Below, piece after piece: positions 46,056 to 52,133 of a stretch of DNA of 64,000 nucleotides (positions are counted from its first letter, which is position 1; each line of letters starts with the position of its first letter). The translations under genes and the position numbers were made by a program. Below the pieces are notes generated by a model that made no database searches, was not told the origin of the DNA, and worked only from the letters and a program-made list of their open reading frames with translations. Source of the stretch: Streptomyces albiflavescens (GTDB lineage: Bacteria; Actinomycetota; Actinomycetes; Streptomycetales; Streptomycetaceae); assembly GCF_014645835.1 (NCBI RefSeq), contig NZ_BMMM01000016.1:186001-250000 (forward strand). Reading direction: 5' to 3'.

Positions 46056-46484
46056 TCAGGCCAGCCGCACGACCGCCCGCGACATGCCCAGGACCTTCTG
46101 GCCGGCGCTGGTCGCGGTGAGGTCGACGCGGACGGTGTTGTCGTCGAGCTTGGCTCCGACCTTGGCGCTGACGTCGATGGTCGCGCCCTTGTCGTCATTC
46201 GGGACGACGACGGGCTTGGTGAAGCGGACGCCGTACTCGACGACCGCGCCCGGGTCGCCGACCCAGTCGGTGACGACGCGGATCGCCTCGGCCATGGTGA
46301 ACATGCCGTGCGCGATGACGTCGGGCAGACCGACCTCGACCGCGAACTTCTCGTTCCAGTGGATCGGGTTGAAGTCCCCGGAGGCGCCGGCGTACTGCAC
46401 GAGCGTGGCGCGGGTCACGGAAAACGTCTGGGCCGGCAGCTCGGTGCCGACCTCGACGTCCGCATAAGAGATCTTCGCTGCCAT
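46056..46484 (-). CDS. MaoC-like hydratase (HadB-type)
   Basis: 142 residues, single hot-dog domain. The R-hydratase motif is intact: AGASGDFNPIHWNEKFAVEVGLPDVIAHGM holds the catalytic Asp and His. It dehydrates/hydrates 3-hydroxyacyl thioesters. It is encoded one base after the stop of a second MaoC-like gene, and by analogy with mycobacterial HadA-HadB the two should form a heterodimer in which this is the catalytic subunit. Streptomycetes lack mycolic acids, so the substrate is probably another acyl chain. Confidence 0.92.
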   Translation of the reverse strand: MAAKISYADVEVGTELPAQTFSVTRATLVQYAGASGDFNPIHWNEKFAVEVGLPDVIAHGMFTMAEAIRVVTDWVGDPGAVVEYGVRFTKPVVVPNDDKGATIDVSAKVGAKLDDNTVRVDLTATSAGQKVLGMSRAVVRLA

Positions 46485-46485
46485 G

Positions 46486-46938
46486 TCAGCCCTCCTCCGC
46501 CGCGCGCGCCACGAGCTTGGTGACGGCCGTCACGATATGCTCGCCCGCCTCGTCGTGGACCTCGCCACGGATGTCCAGAATGTCGTTGCCCGCCAGGGAC
46601 TTGATCGACTCGATGGTCGAGGTGACCGTGAGCCGGTCGCCCGCCCGCACCGGGCGGGTGTAGGCGAACTTCTGGTCGCCGTGCACCACGCGGCTGTAGT
46701 CCAGGCCCAGTTGCGGGTCCTGGACGACCTGGCCCGCGGCCTTGAAGGTGATGGCGAACACGAAGGTCGGCGGCGCGATCACATCGGGGTGGCCGAGCGC
46801 CTTGGCGGCCTCCGGGTCCGTGTACGCAGGGTTACTGTCCCCGACGGCCTCCGCGAACTCGCGGATCTTCTCCCGGCCGACCTCATAGGGGTCGGTGGGC
46901 GGGTAGGACCGCCCCACGAAGGACTGGTCGAGCGCCAT
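46486..46938 (-). CDS. MaoC N-terminal-like protein (HadA-type)
   Basis: 150 residues, hot-dog fold of the FAS1/HadA type: MALDQSFVGRSYPPTDPYEVGREKI, then FAEAVGDSNPAYTDPEAAKALGHPDVIAPPTFVF. The catalytic His of the hydratase motif is missing, as in HadA, which binds substrate for a catalytic partner. It precedes the HadB-like gene and follows rpmG, the same order as in mycobacteria. Together they are likely a 3-hydroxyacyl dehydratase. Confidence 0.9.
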   Translation of the reverse strand: MALDQSFVGRSYPPTDPYEVGREKIREFAEAVGDSNPAYTDPEAAKALGHPDVIAPPTFVFAITFKAAGQVVQDPQLGLDYSRVVHGDQKFAYTRPVRAGDRLTVTSTIESIKSLAGNDILDIRGEVHDEAGEHIVTAVTKLVARAAEEG

Positions 46939-47019
46939 GGACTCGGCACCTCCTGGTTGTCGTCGCTGGACTGTCCTGTCCGTCTTAGCCGGACGGACTG
47001 TCTTCGCTCTATAACGACG

Positions 47020-47051
47020 CGAGGCCGCCCCCCGCGAAGGGGACGGCCTCG
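47020..47051 (-). terminator. Terminator after rpmG
   Basis: CGAGGCCG and its complement flank an inner CCCC/GGGG pairing, forming a stem-loop 15 bases beyond the rpmG stop, between rpmG and the Had-like pair. Confidence 0.7.
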
Positions 47052-47065
47052 TGTACGAGCCTGAT

Positions 47066-47230
47066 TTATCGCGTTTCGCGGTGCGCGGTGTGCGCGTTGC
47101 AACGCGGGCAGTGCTTCTTCATCTCCAGTCGGTCCGGGTTGTTACGCCGGTTCTTCTTGGTGATGTAGTTCCGCTCCTTGCACTCCACGCAGGCCAGCGT
47201 GATCTTCGGGCGGACGTCGGTGGCAGCCAC
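47066..47230 (-). CDS. rpmG: 50S ribosomal protein L33
   Basis: 54 residues from the GTG at 47230 behind AAGGAG. Two CxxC pairs (CVEC and CPRC) make it the zinc-binding C+ form; Zur-regulated C-minus paralogues occur elsewhere in streptomycetes. The sequence ITKKNRRNNPDRLEMKKHCPRCNAH is typical. It sits next to tRNA-Met and tRNA-Thr and upstream of the Had-like genes, as in mycobacteria. Confidence 0.97.
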   Translation of the reverse strand: MAATDVRPKITLACVECKERNYITKKNRRNNPDRLEMKKHCPRCNAHTAHRETR

Positions 47231-47318
47231 AGGAGTGCTCCTTGACGAACGGATGGGACGATTAACGCATAGAAGAGTAGCCGATCGAAGGACCGACCCC
47301 ACAATCGGCTACTGTCAG

Positions 47319-47391
47319 TAGCGGTGACCGGACTTGAACCGGTGACACAGCGATTATGAGCCGCTTGCTCTACCGACTGAGCTACACCGCT
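47319..47391 (-). tRNA. trnM: tRNA-Met, elongator type (anticodon CAT)
   Basis: 73 bases. Acceptor AGCGGTG pairs fully with CACCGCT, discriminator A, anticodon loop CTCATAA, T-loop TTCAAGT. The paired first base argues for elongator rather than initiator tRNA. Confidence 0.95.
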
Positions 47392-47437
47392 GTGATGCGA
47401 TCGGGCCCCGTCTTGCGACGGGAACCTCTCACACCAG

Positions 47438-47510
47438 AGCCCCAATACGGAATCGAACCGTAGACCTTCTCCTTACCATGGAGACGCTCTGCCGACTGAG
47501 CTATTGGGGC
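47438..47510 (-). tRNA. trnT: tRNA-Thr (anticodon GGT)
   Basis: 73 bases. Acceptor GCCCCAA pairs with TTGGGGC, discriminator T, anticodon loop ATGGTAA between TCTCC and GGAGA, T-loop TTCGATT. It lies 46 bases from tRNA-Met, so the two are probably co-transcribed. Confidence 0.95.
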
Positions 47511-47631
47511 GAGCGATGAAGACATTACACGGTAGGCCGCCGATCGCCCAAATCCGTTTCGCGGCACCCGCCCCGGCCTGTTCCCCACCGTTTGCCCGGG
47601 CGTTCCCGTAGGCGGTCCCGAGTCCCTCGCG

Positions 47632-47681
47632 CACCACCGGGCACCACCGGGCGCCACCGATCACCACCGATCACCATCGAT
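47632..47681. repeat. Five tandem 10-base repeats
   Basis: Five contiguous units: CACCACCGGG twice, then CGCCACCGAT, CACCACCGAT and CACCATCGAT. Confidence 0.85.
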
Positions 47682-47823
47682 TCGCGGCTGGGATCCCCTC
47701 CACGTCGGGGGCCTCTCCGCCGGGGGTCTCTCCGCGGGACGTCTCATCACCCGACGAATCACACGCGTACAGGCCGCTGGGCCATACGGGCGGGAGCCAC
47801 CGGGCGATACGGGTGGGCGTCAC

Positions 47824-47886
47824 CGGACCGCGCCGATACGGCTGCGGACCGCGCCGATAGGGCTACGGACCACACCGATACGACTA
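47824..47886. repeat. Three 21-base direct repeats upstream of the amidohydrolase gene
   Basis: Three contiguous copies beginning CGGACCGCGCCGATACGGCTG, with a few substitutions in copies 2 and 3. Twenty-one bases equals two helical turns, so repeated protein sites would lie on one face of the DNA, 120 bases before the start codon. Confidence 0.8.
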
Positions 47887-48006
47887 TTGCGCTCCTCCCC
47901 GACGCGGACGGATCGCCACCCTAGGCTCGACTCACGCTGCGTGATCTTGTGCCCCCACTCTCCGCAGTCGCCCCTCCCGCAGCCGCCCCCGAGCCCCAGG
48001 AGCGCG

Positions 48007-49254
48007 ATGCCCGACAGTCAGCCGCAGCCGCCCCACTCCTCGTCGGGGCAGACCGACACGGCCGCCCTCCTGCTGTGCGGGGCACGGCTCACCGACGGCC
48101 GGACCGTGGACGTGCGGCTGGGCGGCGGGCGCATCGAGGCGGTCGGCACCGCAGGGAGCCTGGCGACGGGCACCTCCGGCGTCGCCGCAGCCAAGGTGGA
48201 CCTCGACGGCTACCTCCTCCTGCCGGCCCCGGCCGAGCCGCATGCACACGGCGACACGGCCCTGACCGCCGACGACGGCCCCCTCGTGTACGACGTCCAG
48301 GACGTCCAGCGCCGGGCCACCGAGGCCGCACTACTGCAACTCGGTCACGGCGCCACCGCGCTGCGTTCGCACGTACGCGTCGGCGACGTGCAGGGGCTGG
48401 ACGCGCTGACGGCGGTGCTCCAGGCGCGCCGGTCGCTGCGCGGGCTCGCCGAGCTGACGACGGTGGCGATGCCCCGGGTGCTGACGGGGGTGGCCGGGGC
48501 CGACGGGCTCGCGATGCTGCGGGACGCCGTGAAGATGGGCGCGTCCGTACTGGGCGGCTGCCCGGACGCGGACCCCGATCCGACGGGATACGTGGAGGCG
48601 ATCCTGGAACTCGCCTCCGAGCACGGCTGCCCGGTCGACCTGCACACGGACGGCGACGACCCCGCCCGGCTCGCCCGGCTCGCGGCGATGGTCGGTGGAC
48701 TGCGGCCCGGCGTGACCCTCGGACCGTGCGGCGCGCTCGGCCGGCTGCCCGCGGAGGCGGCCGCCCGGGCGGCCGACCGGCTCGCCGCGGCGGGCGTGAC
48801 CGTGGTGTGCCTGCCGCAGGGCGGCTGCGGTGCCGTGGAACGGCGCGGGATCGCTCCCGTACGGCTGTTGCGGGCGGCCGGAGTACGGGTCGCGGCGGGC
48901 AGTGGCGCCCTGCGTGACATCGCGAACCCGGTGGGGCGCGGGGATCCGCTGGAGGCCGCGTACCTGCTGGCCTCGCGCTACGGGATGCGGCCCGACGACG
49001 CCTACGACGCGGTGAGTTGTGCCGCCCGGGCCGCTCTCGGGCTGCCCGAGGTACGCGTGGAGGCGGGATTTCCGGCCGAGTTGCTCGCCGTACGCGGGAA
49101 CCGGCTCGCAGGGGCGCTGTCGTTGGCGTACAGCCGGATCGTGGTGCATCGGGGGCACGTGGTGGCGCGGACCAGCGCGGTGCGGGAGTACTGCAACTCG
49201 GCGGCCGTGGCGGGGTTGGACCTGCCTCGGCAGGGGCGGGGGGAGCCGTCGTAA
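48007..49254 (+). CDS. Amidohydrolase-family protein (cytosine deaminase-like)
   Basis: 415 residues from the ATG at 48007 with an AGGAG site. The fold follows the amidohydrolase pattern: a beta-sandwich N-terminus (LLCGARLTDGRTVDVRLGGGRIEAVG, YLLLPAPAEPHAHGDTALT), then barrel strands including THGATALRSHVRV-like and CPVDLHTDGDD, and a C-terminal re-entry (FPAELLAVRGNRLAGALSLAYSRIVVHRGHVV). The first metal motif HxH is reduced to PHAHGD, and the late metal Asp is replaced in AAGSGALRDIANPVG, so activity is uncertain. It resembles cytosine deaminase/isoamyl acetate-type relatives found in Streptomyces. Confidence 0.82.
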   Translation: MPDSQPQPPHSSSGQTDTAALLLCGARLTDGRTVDVRLGGGRIEAVGTAGSLATGTSGVAAAKVDLDGYLLLPAPAEPHAHGDTALTADDGPLVYDVQDVQRRATEAALLQLGHGATALRSHVRVGDVQGLDALTAVLQARRSLRGLAELTTVAMPRVLTGVAGADGLAMLRDAVKMGASVLGGCPDADPDPTGYVEAILELASEHGCPVDLHTDGDDPARLARLAAMVGGLRPGVTLGPCGALGRLPAEAAARAADRLAAAGVTVVCLPQGGCGAVERRGIAPVRLLRAAGVRVAAGSGALRDIANPVGRGDPLEAAYLLASRYGMRPDDAYDAVSCAARAALGLPEVRVEAGFPAELLAVRGNRLAGALSLAYSRIVVHRGHVVARTSAVREYCNSAAVAGLDLPRQGRGEPS

Positions 49255-49286
49255 GGCCGCCCCGCACGCCGGCGTTTCCTTGGCCG

Positions 49287-49437
49287 CCACGCGCGCGTGC
49301 GTGCTTTGTATGTCCACGCGCGCGTGGGGCTTTCGTCTGTCCACGCGCGCGTGGAGGTTTTCGCCTGTCCACGCGCACGTGGGGCTTTCGCCTGTCCACG
49401 CGCACGTGAAGGCTTTCGTGCGTCCACGCGCGCGTGA
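49287..49437. repeat. Six periodic CCACGCGCGCGTGG palindromes
   Basis: Palindromic cores start at 49287, 49314, 49341, 49369, 49396 and 49424, a period of 27-28 bases. Two copies read CACGCGCACGTG. The intervening bases are also repeated (for example GGCTTTCG). The array fills the gap between two convergent genes and follows the amidohydrolase stop. A related pair of palindromes is at 60591. Confidence 0.9.
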
Positions 49438-49482
49438 ACGGCGACTACGACGACCGCTGGAGGGTGCCGGCGCTCTTGAAGC

Positions 49483-50529
49483 TCAGAGCTCGCCGCCGCC
49501 CAACAGGCCACCGGCGAGCGGGCCGCCGCCGGGCATCTTGTCGGCGGGAATCTCCGTGGCCCCCGACGGCGCGCTGATGTCGCCTGCCTCGGAGAACTTC
49601 AGGATCAGCGGCAGCTTGGGGGTCTTCGGGTCGTCGGCGAAGACGGAGAGGTCGACCTTGACCTGGGTGAGGTCGCCGTTCTTCAGCGTGAAGTCGACCG
49701 CGACCTTCTTGTTGGGGGCGTCCTTGAGGTCCTTGTCCGAGGGGAGGTCCGCACCCGCCGGAAGGTCACCCTCAAGCGGCCGGAGCTTGTCGAAGAGTCC
49801 CCTGATCAGTTCCCGGAAGTTGGCCTTGGCGACGACCCGTTCGGTGTCGCCACTGCCGCCCTCGGCCCGGAAGGTGACGTCGTGCGCGATGACACCGCGT
49901 ACGGCTGCCACGATCTTCCGCTGGGTCTTGGCGTCGATGTCGTCGGCGGTGTCCGCCCCCTTGGAGGACTTCGAGGACCCCGAGGACTCCCGCGACTTGG
50001 CGAGATCCTGGGTGTTCATCTTCACCCAGTCCCCCTCCAGGATCTTCCTGAACTCCTTCTCGCTCTTCGGGAGGTCGTCGGCGGACGGCATGGGGACACC
50101 CATCGTCTTGCCGAGGGCCTCCATGTCGGCGCGGTAGTACGTGAAGTCGCCGACGACCCGGTACTCGACCAGGACGCCTTCGGTCCCCCTGATCTTCATA
50201 CTCGTACCGATGAGGTCCTTCTCACCCGAATCCGCCAGCGCCTTCTTGGACTTGACGGCGACGTCGACGCGCATCCCGCTGAGGAACTTCGCGAACTCCG
50301 GCGGGAGGGCCTCGTCGGAGCCTGCGTCGCCGGCCAGCGCGGTGAGCGCGTCGGAGTCGGCGTCGAGGTCCAACTGGAAGGCGAGTGACTTCTGTTCACC
50401 GAGCCGGTCGACGGCGTGATCCACCTTCTGCCCCGCGGTGAGGTTCTGGACCGTGCCGCAGGCGGCCGCCGTGGCGAGGACGACGGCGGCGCAACCGGCC
50501 GCGGTGACGGTCTTGCGTATGGCGTTGAT
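49483..50529 (-). CDS. Lipoprotein, LppX/LolA-like, with apparent ATC start
   Basis: 348 residues if started at the ATC at 50529. The frame has no ATG, GTG or TTG between a long non-coding-like upstream stretch and the signal peptide INAIRKTVTAAGCAAVVLATAAAC (lipobox ATAAAC). GAGGAG lies six bases before this ATC, exactly where a start belongs. The mature part has the half-barrel lipoprotein pattern of the genes at 32623 and 33592 (KSLAFQLDLDAD, TSMKIRGTEGVLVEYRVVGDFTYYRADM, WVKMNTQDL, VDFTLKNGDLTQVKVDLSVF) and ends in a Gly-rich tail. A Ser/Lys/Asp-rich insertion lies at about 180-200. It is divergent from a Rossmann protein gene. The start codon is either truly non-canonical or a substituted ATG. 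Confidence 0.82.
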   Translation of the reverse strand: MNAIRKTVTAAGCAAVVLATAAACGTVQNLTAGQKVDHAVDRLGEQKSLAFQLDLDADSDALTALAGDAGSDEALPPEFAKFLSGMRVDVAVKSKKALADSGEKDLIGTSMKIRGTEGVLVEYRVVGDFTYYRADMEALGKTMGVPMPSADDLPKSEKEFRKILEGDWVKMNTQDLAKSRESSGSSKSSKGADTADDIDAKTQRKIVAAVRGVIAHDVTFRAEGGSGDTERVVAKANFRELIRGLFDKLRPLEGDLPAGADLPSDKDLKDAPNKKVAVDFTLKNGDLTQVKVDLSVFADDPKTPKLPLILKFSEAGDISAPSGATEIPADKMPGGGPLAGGLLGGGEL

Positions 50530-50685
50530 GGTGTTCTCCTCTACGACGCCGCGCGGTGCCGCACGACATCCCGTCGTTCTTTCGATCTTGCGGTGTCTCT
50601 CGTTCAGAGTGATCAACCATGTGACACGTGAGTTGTCCACAGGGTTGTGCGGCGGAGGCGTCCATCCGGGCGTACGGTCGGAAAC

Positions 50686-51342
50686 ATGCGCATTGTCATC
50701 GCTGGAGGTCATGGTCAGATCGCGCTGCGGCTGGAGCGGCTGCTCTCCGCGCGCGGTGACGAGGTCGCGGGAATCATCCGCCGCGCCGAACAGGGCAACG
50801 ATCTGCGGGCGGCCGGCGCCGAGCCGGTCCTGTGCGATCTGGAGTCGGCCTCGGTGGAGGAGGTCGCCGCGCATCTGCAGGGCGCGGACGCGGCCGTCTT
50901 CGCGGCCGGCGCGGGCCCGGGCAGCGGGGCGGGCCGCAAGGAAACGGTGGACAAGGGCGCCGCGATCCTGTTCGCGCAGGCGGCTGAGCGCGCGGGCGTG
51001 CGCCGTCACGTGGTCGTCTCCTCCATGGGCGCGGACCCGGCGCACCAGGGCGACGACGTCTTCGACGTGTATCTGCGCGCCAAGGGCGAGGCCGACGAGT
51101 ACGTACGCGGTCGTACGGGCCTGGACTGGACGATCCTGCGCCCCGGCGGCCTCATCGACGACGCCGGCACGGGCCTCGTACGTCTGGAGGCCTCGACCGG
51201 ACGCGGCACGATCCCGCGCGACGACGTCGCCGCGGCTCTCGCGGAGCTCGTGGACACCCCGGCGACGGCGGGCCTGACGCTGGAACTGATCAGCGGCTCG
51301 ACACCGATCTCCGTGGCGGTCAAGTCGGTGGCGGGGAACTAG
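50686..51342 (+). CDS. NAD(P)-binding Rossmann protein (atypical SDR)
   Basis: 218 residues. The nucleotide-binding loop is IAGGHGQIALRLERLL, then IIRRAEQGNDLRAAGAEPVLCDLE, VRRHVVVSSMGADP, and the atypical-SDR segment GLDWTILRPGGLIDD. It resembles YwnB/SDR-a5 type NAD(P)-binding proteins. No catalytic YxxxK is seen; VFDVYLRAKGEADEYV has Tyr and Lys in a similar place (Y-x3-K: YLRAK), so a reductase is possible. The ATG at 50686 was preferred over an upstream start. It is divergent from the lipoprotein gene. Confidence 0.88.
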   Translation: MRIVIAGGHGQIALRLERLLSARGDEVAGIIRRAEQGNDLRAAGAEPVLCDLESASVEEVAAHLQGADAAVFAAGAGPGSGAGRKETVDKGAAILFAQAAERAGVRRHVVVSSMGADPAHQGDDVFDVYLRAKGEADEYVRGRTGLDWTILRPGGLIDDAGTGLVRLEASTGRGTIPRDDVAAALAELVDTPATAGLTLELISGSTPISVAVKSVAGN

Positions 51343-51470
51343 GGACTGTCCTGCGGTCACGCCGGTCTCGGCCTATGGCGCCTGACGCCTCACGCCTCAC
51401 GCCCCACGTCTCTCGAACCCCGGCGCGGGCGTGATCCGAAAGGCAGGCGCTTGGGCCGGGGCCGCGGTCG

Positions 51471-51526
51471 CGGGGCTTCCGTCAGAGGCGCGGGGCTTCC
51501 GTCAGGCGGGACGGGGCTTCCGTCAG
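51471..51526. repeat. Three copies of CGGGGCTTCCGTCAG
   Basis: The 15-base motif occurs at 51471, 51491 and 51512 in the gap (51343-51545) between the Rossmann gene and the convergent small zinc-protein gene. Confidence 0.85.
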
Positions 51527-51545
51527 GTGGGGCGGGCCCGGCCGG

Positions 51546-51758
51546 TCAGAACAGCGGAAGCTGCCCGGGAAACTCCGGAACGGCGTACCCGTCCAGTGCC
51601 GGCTGAGCTGCACCGAGCTGCGCCTGCCTGCGCGATCCGGGACAGGAGACCAGCTCCCCGCTCCCCCGCGTACCCGGCGGATCATGCCGAGCGAACCGCC
51701 CCGCGACGACGGCAGTCTCCCGACGACACTCGGGGCAGCTCCTACGACGCGATGACAT
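51546..51758 (-). CDS. Small zinc-ribbon-like protein with C-terminal QLPLF motif
   Basis: 70 residues from the ATG at 51758. Cys8, Cys11, His25 and Cys39 (CPEC, RHDPP, SCPGS) form a plausible zinc site of a pattern seen in small actinobacterial and phage proteins. The C-terminal half contains LGAAQPALDGYAVPEFPG and the protein ends exactly in QLPLF. QL-x-LF pentapeptides at a flexible end are the consensus for binding the bacterial sliding clamp (DnaN). From memory, close relatives are common in streptomycetes and keep this ending. I infer a clamp-associated role in replication or repair. It is too short for a confident family name. Confidence 0.75.
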   Translation of the reverse strand: MSSRRRSCPECRRETAVVAGRFARHDPPGTRGSGELVSCPGSRRQAQLGAAQPALDGYAVPEFPGQLPLF

Positions 51759-52133
51759 GGGATCAGTGTGCCCCGTGGGAGCGAATCGTATCGGCGTGCG
51801 GTTCAAGTGACGCCGGGCTTCGTCCCGTACCTCCGCACGGGCGCGCGGCATCGGGACGGCGGCCGCAAGCTCGCTGCGGCTGGTGCGGTCGGCCTCGAAG
51901 CGGCTGGGAACCGCCCGTCCCTCCATTCCGGCACACCCCCGGAGCCGAGGATGTGACAGAGCGAGTAAATTCACGCCGCCCAACAAGTAAATTCCGGCCA
52001 GCCGACAGGTAAAGTCCGACCACCTTCCTGAAGAGAGAACATCCGTACGCATCGGCTTCCGGCCCGCGGCCCTCTGATCGCGCCAGTCAGCAAGTCCGTG
52101 CTCAAGGATGTTGAGTCGCCTGGAGCCCGCGAA

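Larger units (their letters stand above)
47511..48006. other. Intergenic region between tRNA-Thr and the amidohydrolase gene
   Basis: 496 bases without a supported gene. It contains two repeat arrays (separate entries) and the upstream region of the amidohydrolase gene and of tRNA-Thr. Short open frames here are driven by GC content only. Confidence 0.6.

Noticed and set aside
48007..49254. Confident cytosine deaminase assignment
   Set aside because: The N-terminal HxH and the late metal Asp are altered, so only a family-level call is supported.
49287..49437. CRISPR-like array
   Set aside because: The repeats are 14-base palindromes with ~13-base similar intervals, far too short and uniform for repeats and spacers, and no cas gene is near.
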